64,000 nucleotides of DNA from Aurelia coerulea (GCA_039566865.1 CM076949.1:18080501-18144500); one strand, 5' to 3'; numbered from the stretch's first letter, positions 22,146 to 34,424 are shown. The notes: generated from the letters alone by a model not told the origin. Numbers and translations: made by a program.

Positions 22146-25100
22146 ATGGAGCCTTCGCCTTCAAAAAGAAGGGGTACGAAATTGTCATTTGCGGCGTCCA
22201 AGAAACGACGTTTGACCACAAAAGTTTGGCAGGCTGGTCACAGGAGAATCTGGTTAAATGTGAGAATTATTGAAACCTGGAGAAAAATGAAAAACGAGGG
22301 TTGCTTCATCAATGATAGTGGATTTGCTGCATATCTGCTCTCTCTTGAAATGGTACGGCGAAAAAGGTAACGAAGCAGTTTTACTTTTTCATTTAGGCCA
22401 GCCTACCGAATCCATAGGTTTAGGCCTCAGGCCTACAAACGAAAAAGCAACGCACTTGTTATTATTCTTTCGCCTGAATATTGTTTTGTTTTGTAACTAC
22501 CTTACTCTAAATTTACTAAAAACCTTGTTTTTTCTGTGGTTAGTATTTCTATGTGCATGAACTTAGTCTTTTTTGTTTGAAAGGTTGTTTATGGAACAAA
22601 ACAAACTGCTTATAATGCTGACCTGGTCATCATATGATGATTTGTGATTGTTTGCCCAGCAGGAGATTTGTATTGCTTTCCTGTGGCCAGTTATTGAAGG
22701 AAAGTCATTAAAATATTGAAATAGATTGAATTGTTACGAATTAGGATCATACAAACTGCACTCAAACTGCTATCTCACAGACTTTATTTTTTCTCATTCC
22801 CTTGCAGAATTGCATCAAGTACATCTGAACTACCCCATCAGAATAGAAGAAGGAAGCCAACAGCTGAATTTGGTTAGTATATATGATGTCCCAATTGCCC
22901 AATATAGATAATTTTGATGAGAAACGAAGAATTTGAGCCAGTACTGAAAGTTTCTTAAAATTATCAGATTTCTGGGCAATCTGAGAACTGTGTTTCTAGT
23001 TAGCAGTTTCTTCTGACACAAAATTTTTTATAGAATCCTTACAGATACATAACAATTTATATAAAAAGAAGAATTGCTAAAAATTCTTATTTTTCATTCC
23101 CCCTGCAGGTATGTCAACACCTGCAAACGCAATGAAACTACCTAGGTCAGACCTTGGTATTAGTCCAGTACCACATCCACGGAGACAGAGTCAAAAGCAG
23201 CTTTTTGGCAATGAGTCAGGTGATAAACAAGACTCCACAGTGATAGTCAATGTAGATGGAAGCTCATACACCCTAACTGATGGCCATATAAATGTAACAT
23301 TGAACAGTGACTCACAGGCAAGCAGTTCTTCTGATGATAGTGAAAGTGATGATGAATCATTATGTCCAGATTGGTAAGCAATTTTTATTCTTTTATTTGT
23401 TATCATTCAATATATCATAACTTTTGCTATTCCAGGCTATGCATCACTGGTACCACTTACAATTTTCTCCTTAGAATACCCTCATTATAATCTGTTATAC
23501 AGCTGCTTTAGATCCCCCCCCCTTCCCTGACTCTTTTCACAATGGGTGAATGGTTTTTCACTTTGGGTCAGTGAGCAAGCATTGACCAGGATCAAGTAAA
23601 TGGGTTCCTTCGTATTGTCAGTATTTGCAGTTCACAAGTTTCTTTCTGTTTATTTCTTGAAATTTCTCATCATTCTAGGTAATAAAGTATCTTTCTTCGT
23701 TTCCTCCTTATCATAAAATGCAAAATTTGTGTTTTAGGGAACTAACACTTGCCCTGAAGTATCTTAATGAAGAAAATGAAAACGATACCTCTTCGGAATC
23801 CTCTGAAGACAGTGATACAAGGTAAAACTCTCCCTATTTCACCATCAATACTGCATGTCTTTCACAACATACAATGCTCTGATAAATGATGAAATAATAG
23901 TGAATTAAATTTTTTCAGGATTATCTATTGTACAAACTCTGTCATCACTTGGGTCATCACTAAAAAACTGTTCCTGTATAGTTTAAATTAAAATCCTAAA
24001 AAATGTCAAATTACATTTGTTACGAAGCTCAACATATATCAATTCGTCATGACGTCATTTATCAAATTGACCAAAGAGAAAGTTTAGCAGACAGAAGTTT
24101 GCAAGGTGTATATTTTTACAGCATTCATATCATGTTGGGAAGGTGCAGCTAAATGACTGGACAAGATGTATGGTAAAGTTTGCCTGAGAAGAAGCCAATC
24201 TATGCTAGGTGTAGTAAAGATATACACCCCAACTTTTCACTAGGAAAACATATTTTTATGTCATTCAAATCTAAGAAAAAGGATCTTTTAAAATGTTTGA
24301 TGATGCCCTTCCAGTAAATATGTGTTCTATGAAGTTTTAATAAATCTTTTGAAATTATAATATGACTTCCTGTGGGGTTCCTGTTCAAAGAGACTCTGGG
24401 ATGACTTATGAGATGAATTAGAGAGAGATTGACCATGACAAAGCACATATTTTTTTGATGATGTAACCTGCATTAATTCTAATTGTGTCAACTCTTGTTT
24501 TCAGCTCAAGAGATAGCATTCCAATATCAGAAGAAAGTGAGCCAGATGATAATGATGTAGTTATTGTTGAGGAATGCACCAGTTCAGAAGATGATAACAC
24601 ACTATTTTCAGAAGATGCATCTCCAGCGGAATTTAGAAACGTGAATTTGAATTCAGAGAAGTCAACACAAACAGATATGCCAACTGTTGTAATTCAGCAA
24701 GAGAATGAAACAGTGCCTTTTGGACCACATCCTAAATTCAGTCGCAAATATGAAAGTAGTTGCCTTAGAAATGAGCTGCAACTGTATAACAAGAGAAGGG
24801 TTATCTGTTCAGTTGATTTGCTGGAATCCTTTGTTGGAGATTCTTGCAGATACCCAGGATGTGTTGCAAAGGTATCGGTAGACACAGTGATGACAGGTGC
24901 TACTGCGATACTAAATTGGGTATGTGTCAAGGGGCATTGTGGGAAGTTCTGTACAAGTGACAAGTTGAGAGGTCTCTATGTAAATAATCTGATTGTTGGA
25001 GCTTCTGTTTTATTTTCTGGAAACAATTTTGAGAAAGCGGAAAGAATGTTCAAGTTTGCAAATGTGGCATTTCTTTCAAGAGCTATGTTCTTTCGATATC

Positions 25101-28100
25101 AAAGAGTCATCCTTTTTCCTGTTATAAAAGAATGGTGGAAGTGGATGCAAGATTTGCTTTTTACTGAGCTTAAAAATCAAGATGTTATCATCGCTGGAGA
25201 TGGCCAGTGTGACTCACCCGGAAAGAGTGCAAAATATCTTTGCTATTTTTTGATGGATACTGCCAGTAGGTATATCTTGCACGTTGAAATAATGGATAAA
25301 AGGATGACGTCTTTGTCTTCACCGAGAATGGAAATAGAGGCTCTAAAAAGGTCACTTGTGTCAATCACAAATTCAGTCAACGTTTCAGAATTGGTTACAG
25401 ATGCTTCATCCTCTGTCATAAAGCTTATGCGTAAGTTCTGATGTTTTTTGTGCAACCTAAAATATACTACCAATGTCCAGAAAGGTTAAATGGAGGATGA
25501 TACAAACCAGCAAGCTGTTCAATGTTCTGTCGTCTTCTGTTTTCCAAGAAAGATTTATAATGCCTTCTACAGCTCACAGCTCCAAAATTCAATTTGATAT
25601 CTATGTACACGCTAGCGAAGCTACTGTAGACAAACTACTGTGGCTGGTACACCATACAGATGTGGGTTATCATGCTGTACTTGATGTGGTGGATACGCCA
25701 TACAGGGGGAGGGTATTATGCCCCCTGTCCCTGTATGACGTATCCACCACATCAAAAATAATACAACATCAAGCATAATACCCCACCTCTGTATGGTGTA
25801 TCCACCACAGTAGTGCATATAGGTTCACTGGCATGATGTATAACCACAAGAGAAAAATTGTTTTATATCAGCAGTGTGGTTCTCTATTTTTCAAATGTTA
25901 AAACTGTGTTTTGCCTCACCAATATATAATTGACTACACCACTTTACAGGCTGCAATTTTCCACAGTACATCCATTCTCTTGATGTCTGGCACAAAGCAA
26001 AAAACCTCAGGAAATGTCTTCTCAAAGTAAGTACATGCAGAACCAGATTATAATGCAAAGAAATTTGAGAATGTAAAATAAAGTCTTTTAATAACAATTC
26101 CATATATATCTCCCTTGCAGAACAAATATATGGTGTAACCTAATTGATTCAACAAAACTAATTTCAAGAAACCAAACAGAACAAATTCAAATAGATATTA
26201 TAATTATCCAATCCAAAATCCAATTTAAAAACAGACCTGCTACCATTTACGAAACATAAATACTTTACAATTTATATGAACAGAAGTGGAAATCTAGTGT
26301 TCTTGGAATGAGACCTGCAAATGTAGGCTGGTGAGTTGTAGGCTTATCAACTGTGGGGCAGTAGCCTTATAATTCATTTAAACTTCACATTCTAGGCTGG
26401 TAAGAAAAAGAAATTTCAAAAGATCAAGGATTGGGCAGATCACATTGTCAATCACTTTTGGTTCTGTGCTATTACAATTTCTGAGGACAAATTGACGCAA
26501 GAACATGCTTTAGAAAAACTCAAGGTACATTTCTTATGATGCATACTCTAACAAGAGTCAAACATGCACAAAAAAATTGTTTGTTATTTATGTCTTTATA
26601 TTGGATAGAGATTTATTGGATTACAATTATAACAGATTAAAGAGGAAATTTTCTATTGCAGTTGACCTGGATTACAGTTGAGTCTCTTACTATTCACTTG
26701 TGTAACTCATTTTATTTTGGTAAGAGAAGTAGAACTTTAAATTGAAACAAAGTAACCTGCACAAATTTCTTTTGAAGTTTGTTTGATCATACCAAAAATG
26801 TTCCACACAATGTCATACTTTGAAGGAATGAATTTGGACACATTGTGTATTGATTTAAAAGTCCTTTTTGGTTCTATTTTCTAACAAATTTTGAACCCTG
26901 AAACCATATGCAACTTTGGCAGATAGATGTACCAGATAAATCAAGTTAATCCAAACATAAACTTTGCTTAATGCATGTGTTTATGATTCTTGTAATACCA
27001 TCCAGGACAAATGGATATCATTATTGCACCATGTGACAAACGATCATGAATGGGTTGGAGGAAAATGTGAACATGAAGAAGTTCAGGAACATGCACTGCC
27101 ATGGTTCAGGTTATGTGATGAGGATTATGCAGCATTACAAAAAATTGTATTGGATCCTAAATTCTTGGATACTTTAAAGTTTTACACAAGTTTCAGGCAT
27201 ACAGGGGCATTGGAGAGTGCTAACAATCTGTCTTTGGCATATGCTGGAAAACGATTTGCATTTAGGTAAAAGGATACACCTTAATTATTTGCTCTTGTTG
27301 TAACAAAATTTATATTGTGTTCATATCTTTTAGCATTAGTCAAACCAGGCAGTTAGTTGTTTAACATCTCACAAGAATTCGTCCATCTTGAAAACAATAT
27401 ACATTTTTTGCACATTGAATTTACATATTCTAATATGTAAAACATTTACATTTACATATTCTAATTACATGCATATTCTGATAAGCTACTGTATATGCTT
27501 ATCAGTATTTCTGAAATTTTTCTTACCTATCCAAGAGATTCTGTTCTTAGCATTTTTAGTCTTTACTTCTATCTTTCTTTACGCATTGACTACTGTTTCT
27601 TTCAAACAAAATTTTGGTAATGAAGATGCAGCGAAAACCTTCAAGCACAGAATACTGTGTGAATTGGATTTCTCTAAATTTCATAGATACTGTTGGGACA
27701 TGTCCGTTTGTTGCAAAATAGTAATACTACTGTTACAGTGCAGGCGTTGCACACATTACCATGGTTTTCCTAAGAATATGCGTTTAAAAATATTTACAGT
27801 CATTCATGTGGCTCAAGAATTCTTATTATGTTAATTTGTGCAAGGCCTGTACTATAAAACTATTTCTTCTTTTAGCCCAACAGGATACAAATGCAGAAAA
27901 ATTATTTCTGCAATTGATTGGAATTATCATGCAGACAGGGACCCTGCACGTAATGAAGAGAACGAAGACATTGTTACGAGGAAGTACAACCCTCGCACAT
28001 GCTCTTGGACTAGCAAGTTGCTGAAAGTAGAAAAAGATTTTGGATATATTCCAGTAATGATGGCAAAAGTTCTGAGATGCAGAATTGATATGGCAACAAA

Positions 28101-28230
28101 ATTTGGAGGGAAGGCTAACTGGAGTGCCAATGATCCGCGCCACATTGCTCCAACAATTGGAAAGGTACAGCCTGAACCTTCAAAAGTGCTTCATGAGAGA
28201 AAAAAAAAATTGCAACGTTTTAGTAAATGA
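22146..28230 (+). CDS. DDE transposase-like protein, 9 exons, 793 aa
   Basis: I join exons 22146-22366, 22808-22872, 23109-23373, 23738-23821, 24505-25430, 25950-26026, 26396-26524, 27006-27265 and 27876-28230. All introns are GT-AG, phases agree, and the total is 2382 nt with the stop at 28228-28230. The order is a basic N-terminus with a helical RIWLNVRIIETWRKMK segment, then acidic Ser-rich linkers and an STQTD motif near residue 265. Next come a Cys/His patch near 325-370 and a region I read as an RNase H-like DDE core: GDGQCDSPG (D444), VTDASSS (D511) and TGALESANN (E659), with LDVWHKAK and HHVTNDHEW between. It belongs to a large multicopy animal family usually left uncharacterised; its transposase role is my inference. 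It is intact. Its 3' end lies 134 bp from the convergent small gene. Confidence 0.82.
25634..25818. repeat. 185-bp foldback element inside an intron
   Basis: Arms of about 85-95 bp pair across the centre near 25720. Each arm contains two copies of a unit like GTGGTGGATACACCATACAG, so the unit occurs four times, in mirrored order. It sits in intron 5 of the transposase-like gene and does not affect its exons. Confidence 0.85.
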
Positions 28231-28364
28231 ACAAACTAAAGGATATATAAATCAACAAACAAATTGAAAGCCTAAAAAGATTTCATTGGAAACTGCAAAT
28301 ATTATTGCTGTGTGCAATTAAACACAATATGAACATGGGTGTCATGGATAGAAAAGAGTTTTAC

Positions 28365-30139
28365 CTAGCTTTCTTTAAAACCCATGTAAATACCTGTGGG
28401 TGAAGGGTAATGCTCTCTAATCTTAACAACGGAACAAGAAGGTACAACACGCCTGTTGCCCTTTCCCAAGTATCCATGCTGCCACAAGACATATTGCCGA
28501 TATGCAGCTTTCCGAAAAGCTCTACAACTGCTGTCCCTTGCATCATTTCTCAGGTCGGTAATGCTTCTTATTGCCATTTCCAAATTCTCTGCATCTAAAC
28601 AGAATTTTGCAAATTTCCTTCTTTCAGTAATGCAAGTCCTTTTTCGACAACATTTATTCTCTATTCCTTGCATGATGGCTGTTATATGTTCCAAGCTGCC
28701 TTTTCCATTCCTGTACCGTTTGAGAACCAGATATTTCAGAATTTCCGGGTCAAGATCAGCAATAAATTCCTAGAACATCAAATAAATCTAGAGAGATGGC
28801 AATTGACAATATCTTTTCATGCACTGTGGACAAGAGCTTGAACTTTGTTGTGAAAAGTATGGTGAAGATTTTGGTGAAGAGATTTGGGAACTGAGGATCC
28901 AACTGATAACTGAAAAAATTCTAGTATGAAAAGAACAAGATAATTCTTTTAGGCATGATAAATGGCACCAATGCATTACAGAAAGAAATGTCTCTCCTAC
29001 CCTAACCATTCCCCCAGGCAGCCTGGGGTTCACTAAAATTTCTGGTGCAAATGTCAAGGGAGCAAGACAAATACTTTTGGTGAATGCCTGGGGGTTGGGC
29101 ACTAAAAACATGTCAGGTTCCCAGCAACATTATAATTGGAAGCTCTGGTTTGTCAGATACCACACAAATGCCTTGGGGCTGGTGAAAATGGTTTCATTCA
29201 AATGCCAAGGGGCTAGGAAAATTTTTTGAGCAAATACCTAGGGGTATCCCATGGTAAGGGTAGGAATAGAATGGGACACAAGTACACAATTTGCATTACA
29301 AAAAGCAAACAGCCCAGACTCACTTGAGAACTATTTATGCAGATTTTAGTGATATTTTACTCAGAAACAGCACATTTGATACCTCAATGAGTTTGTTTTC
29401 ATGTTCGTCCTCCTCATCTTGGGTCATGCTCTCAGTAGATGGCTTCTGAGAAATAACATAGTAAAATAGTAAATATCATAATAAAATAGAAATAAATGGC
29501 TTGGGTCCATTTATGATTTGCTTTCAAAAATAGAAACCAAAAATATATTAGTGTAGGGACCAAAACAAGCAGTTTTCAGAAGAATGAAATAATTGAAGTT
29601 GTTCTTTGACCATTTTTACTTGGCTACAAAAATATGCATTTCAATCAATGAATGAAAGTATTTCAAAAATCCATTTTTAGAAGAATCTTTGCCTGAATAT
29701 GTATTCATCTAACTTCGTGTAGACAACTTACTTTGCTTTTGCAAGGCTTGTTTGAGCCCTTACCACAGGAGCAATGTGTGCTGCAGAGTCTGCCTTCAGT
29801 TTTGCACCTGCATCCTTTCCTTTTCACAGTGGTTTTTGTAGCACATTGTCCCCTACATTGACATGGAGGATATGCAGGCTAAAACAAACAAGAGAAGATT
29901 CATAATACAGTATACTCATATACTGCCGCAAGTCTTTGCAGATTATTATTTAGGCCCTTAGCTCTTAGGCCAACATAACAAACAACCTTTCTTTGCATAA
30001 AACGATTGCGATCAGCTTATATTACAACTATAATAACATTTAGAGAGGAATATTTACTTACCACTAGTGGTCCAGAATAATCAGAGTCTGAGTTTTCCTC
30101 TGACGAAAATATGCTGCTACTTCCAGCCTCTGCAGCCAT
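28365..30139 (-). CDS. Cys-rich protein with a P2X7 ballast-like C-terminal domain, 4 exons, 230 aa
   Basis: On the minus strand I join exons 30139-30062, 29878-29732, 29445-29383 and 28769-28365. All introns are GT-AG and phase 0, total 693 nt, stop TAG at 28365-28367. Residues 1-26 are acidic and Ser-rich. Residues 27-75 hold ten cysteines in a CxC...CxCKTxGxxC...CxC pattern, probably metal-binding. Residues 76-96 are acidic. Residues 130-230 match the cytoplasmic ballast domain of the P2X7 receptor: CC followed by C (136, 137, 142), then CRAFRKAAYRQY (178-189), VVPSCSVVKIR (204-214) and YPSPTGIYMGF (217-227). There is no channel part and no membrane segment. Ballast-only proteins are known as multicopy genes in animals. 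In P2X7 the domain binds zinc and guanine nucleotide; here the function is unknown. Confidence 0.85.
28995..29265. mobile_element. 271-bp TIR-bearing repeat in the last intron of the ballast-like gene
   Basis: TCCTACCCTAACCAT at the left faces ATGGTAAGGGTAGGA at the right. The interior repeats phrases such as GCAAATGCCTTGGGGCT around four times. Flanking TSD not clear. It lies between exons 3 and 4 of the minus-strand gene. Confidence 0.6.
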
Positions 30140-30318
30140 CGTAAACATTGAAAGTGCTATTGATACTAGCAACAACGGCGCGCAAAAAAAATTTGTCGAG
30201 ACTTTAGAAGATCCTTACATGAAGGCTTTGCCTCCTTAGACAATAACTTATCTTCAATGCGCATGCTCCATTTATCATGAAAACAAACACCGGCAGGATA
30301 ATCCTTCACGCGTTTTCT

Positions 30319-30333
30319 GTGCAACTGCCCCTT
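30319..30333 (-). repeat. Right 15-bp TIR of the two-gene element
   Basis: GTGCAACTGCCCCTT, exact inverted match to 21940-21954. The ballast-like gene starts about 180 bp inside this end. Confidence 0.75.
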
Positions 30334-30676
30334 CATAAATTGAATCCGTAATGTGTAGGCTACAATTTTGTATTGTTATTTCATCCTATCAAAGACAATA
30401 AGAACTTCTGTGAACCAATCAAATCTGTTGTAGCTTCATGGCTACATTCAGGATCAAAGTCTAGCCTTTGAACAGGAGCTAAATATATGGGATGCAAAGC
30501 AGGTAAACAAAAATGTTGCTGCATGCATGGTCGGAGCACAAGATTTAATATTTGAACTGAGAGTGATATCATATTAACTTGCGCTGGAGTTTGAGTCATG
30601 CTAAGCTGTCTTGAGATATGCAAACAGTTGGATTGTTCTCAAACTCGAAAATTCCTGTGCAAAACCGCCCCTATGG

Positions 30677-30908
30677 TAGACTTGCCCCAAGTCCATCTCT
30701 TCCGTCCGTCTACCGTTCCCTTTACGGTAGTTCCTGGATCCGCCATTTCCTGGATCCGCCATTCCAACATTCCGTCCAGAGAGCTCTCGAGATCTCTCGA
30801 GCTCTCTGGGTGGAATGTTGTAATGGCGGATCCAGGAAATGGCGGATCCAGGATCTACCGCAAAGGGAACAGTAGACGGATGGAAGAGATAGACTTGGGG
30901 CAAGTCTA
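30677..30908. mobile_element. 232-bp near-perfect foldback element with 9-bp TSD
   Basis: Two arms of about 112 bp meet at a self-complementary centre rich in GAGCTCTCGAG (near 30780-30805). The tips are TAGACTTGCCCCAAG and CTTGGGGCAAGTCTA. CCCCTATGG is duplicated at 30668-30676 and 30909-30917. A 9-bp TSD is typical of Mutator-like transposases. Frames on both strands encode the same peptides because of the symmetry and are not genes. Confidence 0.93.
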
Positions 30909-30917
30909 CCCCTATGG

Positions 30918-32935
30918 GGGCACATAACTGGTCTTATACTACCTACTCTTCTGAGCTGCACTCACTCAATTCTATTAACAGCTAGTATGATAGTTTCTTC
31001 GTTGACTTGTTGTTGATCGCCGTTATATCATGTTACAGTCGTGAATTTATCTAACATCGCTTTATTCTAACTTAGTCCTAATCCATATGAACTTTTTCAA
31101 GCTACCATTTGGAGTGCGGTGCTTTCAACTCTGAAGACTGCCTCAGACTCATTAGAATTCAATAAAACTGCATACAGTTGCAGAAAAAGTAATTCCAATT
31201 CCAACCTTGTAGCGTAATTTGGGTGTGGCTGCCACGCTTTGTGGCCTCAAAGTGACGTCAGGAGGCTGAAAATGTTTGAAAATCAGGCCTCCAAGTTAAG
31301 TTAGAGATTAAAGAAGATTTTGCATAAACTTTATGCAGTTTTAGATTAAATGTATCAACAGACTTGGAGATAGAATATATATTTTATTGAAAATAACAAT
31401 TTTGGAGCGATATTTTGGCAGAACTGTGCCAATTCTGATGACGTCATTTAGGTTATTAATTTGTTATTTATAAAAAGAGGCCAAAACCTGCAAAAGATGT
31501 TCAATAATCGCTCAATTCCCAATTTTTGATAGCAATAATATTGATATCTTAGCAAACTTCCTACAAATTTAAGAAAAATTTGAGAAAACACTTACAAACA
31601 GAAAGTAGAATTTTTTTTTCCAAAAATGGTCTTTGCACTGTTGTAAGTATCATAAGTAAGAGAGAAGCTTGATGTCCTGTTCCTTGCTTTGGAATAGAAC
31701 ACAATCTTAGCGTGGCCATCATAGGAATACATGCTGAAAGGAGCGCTTGCAATCATATTATCAGAACAATATCTCCCAATGCTCTTGTAGGACCTGAAAT
31801 ACAAGAAATTGTATTATAAGCTGGCTGAACATACCAAACAGTTGTTTGCTAAACAGCTGAGATTTGCTCGGCAATCAACATTTTCATCATAAAATCCCGG
31901 ATGTGGAGGGGGGGGCATTACTATAATCAGAGGTAACGGAGGTGTGCCCTTTTGACTTAAAATAAATTTTCCGAAAACCATACCCTAAAATGTGTGGACC
32001 ATTTAAAAAATACATATCATTACATTGTGGAAACATCCAAATTTTAACCAAGTAAATGAAATTCGATCACAGTTTACAACAAAAGAGTTATTTCATAAAA
32101 CGAAGCCCTAAAATTTATAGCCATTTGTAATCTTAACAAAAATTACACCCTTAGATATATTTTCTGCCTGAAAAAGGCACCCCAATAATGGCATATCCCA
32201 TACAGCTATATACTTTTACAATCATAATTAACCCGCCTCTTGGTTCAAAGCATTGCTAGATGTTTTACCAGCGATAAACAATGAACTTCATGTAACACAT
32301 TACCCAATAAATTCTGCTCGTTTGTAATGTATCAACCGAGATATATTCTTTGGCAAGGAAATTTCAAATGCATGGAAAACAATATGTGCTCCTTTGACTA
32401 GGTCTATATAAGGTTGGCCCTATCAGACTGCAATCCTTGATCAAATATATTGGAACAACGTAAGATTCTACAATTTCAAATGAAAAATCCCTCTTTTACT
32501 GCCAAATACAATGTTGTTTGGATGTTTTCAGCTTCAAGATGCCAACCAACAATATTTTGGGGGTAAAAGGGGTGGTGCAGTGCAAATTTAAGAGTGAGAA
32601 CAACTGAGATAATCAGCAAAAAATTATCTTTGTTCCAAATATTTTGTCCATGATTGTCTGCAAAAACATTAATTTATAAGACTTTTCCGTGAACAGTGAA
32701 CGTTGTCTAATGTTTAATTTTCTTCTTTTTTGGATCAAACATCCAGCGATTATCTAAATGGGACATGTCGAGAGAGAATAATATTCCGCACCTCAACTGA
32801 CACGCCCAAATAGCACAAAATAATGATTACAAACCTCAACTACAGCTACAGCAATGATTGAATAAAGACAACATGATTTCATGCTCCTTTTAAAAACTAC
32901 TGCAATCCAAATAGAGCAGTGACAGTGCGATTATA
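30918..32935. other. No gene recognised; holds one copy of a segment repeated at 34638
   Basis: AT-rich sequence without coding homology. The part at 32435-32662 resembles 34638-34849 in direct orientation, sharing for example ATATATTGGAACAA, GGATGTTTTCAGCTTCAAG and AGATAATCAGCAAAAA. Confidence 0.5.
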
Positions 32936-33565
32936 CCGGGTGAGTCAGAAAAAAGAATCCCCGTTTGAAAGGTCACAGCTCCCTGGATATCAAGACAATG
33001 ATATATTGCAAATATATAGTTTAATGATAGAAATGTTCAAATCTACTACAAAATTTACCTGACTGAAATCGGCCACTCTATTCTAAAATTATGAGGGATT
33101 TTCTCCAGAAAGCCTCTTCAAAAAACCTTCGAAATGTGCCTAAAATCATGAACAGATTTCCCTAACATTTCTGCCTTACAATGCCTTGCAGCAATGACTT
33201 GTGAACGCTTTAGCACGTGCTATCCTCTTGGGAGGATGTACAAGTCCTCCCCCTGGTATCAATAACCTATTTAGGGGAATTCCATTCTTCCAGGAGGACA
33301 AAATACATGAATTTATGCGAGTGTCATCAATGTTAGGAAGGAAAATGTGTTCATTGTTTTCATTCGTTTTTGCAGGTTTTTTGAAGGGGCTTTCTGCAGA
33401 AAATCCCCCATATCCACGGGAAAGAATGGCCGATTAAGGCCGGGTAAATTACTGAACCTAATTGAACATATTGGCAATAAAACAAGACATTTTTCAATAT
33501 TATTGCTTTTATATTCATGGAGCAGTGGCCTTCCAAGCGGGGATCATTTTTTCTGACTCACCCGG
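32936..33565. mobile_element. 630-bp mariner-type MITE with long arms
   Basis: The tips are CCGGGTGAGTCAGAAAA and its reverse complement, flanked by TA (32934-32935 and 33566-33567). Similarity between the two halves extends over most of each roughly 300-bp arm, for example the phrases CGGCCA and GGGATTTTCTSCAGAAAG. It is therefore close to a complete foldback. Non-coding. Confidence 0.85.
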
Positions 33566-33577
33566 TATGTTTCGATC

Positions 33578-33832
33578 ATGGGTAATCACAAGGGTAACCA
33601 TAAGGGTAACCGAAGGGTATAAGGGTATAAGGGTATAAGGGTAGAAGGGTAATATACCATAAGGGTATATTCTCACGGGTAACCACGGGTAACTTCGGGT
33701 AACCATAATATTTAGAAGACATGTTATATGTCTTTATAAGAATTTATAGTTTCCCGTGGTTACCCACGCTTATTCAATGAAAAATAGTATCAAATCATGG
33801 CTACCCTTTTGGTTACTCTTGTGACTACCCAC
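33578..33832. repeat. AAGGGTA/GGGTAACC simple repeat with inverted ends
   Basis: AAGGGTAT is repeated in tandem near 33610-33650, surrounded by GGGTAACC units. The left end ATGGGTAATCACAAGGGTAA resembles the reverse complement of the right end near 33800-33830, so this may be a small TIR element. The unit is telomere-like in look, but there is no long array. Confidence 0.65.
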
Positions 33833-34055
33833 GCCAAAGCCCATCAATGTATGGATAAGATAATCGTGATACAAAACGGCAAATATAACTGTCCTAAGAT
33901 ATCGCCATCTTGCGAGAAGCTGCCATATTTGTTACTGTAAAGATTTTTCATGCCGAAAGACACCATTAGTTTTTGAATATCAGTTTGTTTGTTGGAATTA
34001 AGAATGAGTGGCCTGAATTTATATCTCTATCAAACAATAAAGAACAGTCAGACAT

Positions 34056-34424
34056 GTAAGTACCCCGGAGGGGGGGGGGTACTTGACTTTCAATTGTACG
34101 GGGGATTGCACTCCAAGAAAAAAATTTTTCACCTGGCTTTAGAAATTTTCCCTCTAAATGATAGCCGGCTTTAGAAAAAATCCGCGAAAAGCATATCCCA
34201 TAATGTAAAAATCGGCGAAAAGCATACAGCCAAACGTAAAAATTCGTCGAAAAACAATGAAATAACACGTTTGACAACCGGCTTTAGAAAAGATGTCTTC
34301 TTTTGATACCAAGCGTTAGAAAAAAGGGGCGAAAACGATACCCGGAAAGGAGTGCACATTGCGTCAGCAAAATATACTAAGTACCCCCCCCCCCCGGGCC
34401 CGGGGGGGGGGGGGGAAGTTGGCT
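34056..34424. mobile_element. GC-tipped MITE-like element, about 365 bp
   Basis: Opens CCCCGGAGGGGGGGGG followed by GTACTTGAC and closes with a GTACCCCCCCCCCC run and GGGCCCGGGG. The tips resemble the CCCGGGGGGTACTTGAC end of the element at 57200. The interior repeats an ACCGGCTTTAGAAAA-like phrase and AAAAGCATA. No TSD identified. Confidence 0.6.

Larger units (their letters stand above)
21940..30333. mobile_element. Putative 8.4-kb two-gene DNA transposon
   Basis: AAGGGGCAGTTGCAC at 21940-21954 recurs as a perfect reverse complement at 30319-30333. Between the two lie two complete, convergent, spliced genes. One is DDE-transposase-like (plus); the other is a small Cys-rich, P2X7-ballast-like protein (minus). 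No other gene is present and the gene starts lie 190-200 bp inside the TIRs, as expected for an autonomous element. A TTAA abuts the left tip (21937-21940) but not the right one, and no convincing TSD was found, so the superfamily is open (Kolobok-like is possible). The alternative is two host genes with chance flanking repeats. Confidence 0.65.

Noticed and set aside
30598..30961. Several 79-109 codon frames with shared peptides on both strands
   Set aside because: Symmetry of the 232-bp foldback element creates them.
33600..33660. Telomere-like AAGGGTA tandem
   Set aside because: Very short, degenerate and surrounded by related GGGTAACC units with inverted ends, so more likely a MITE interior.
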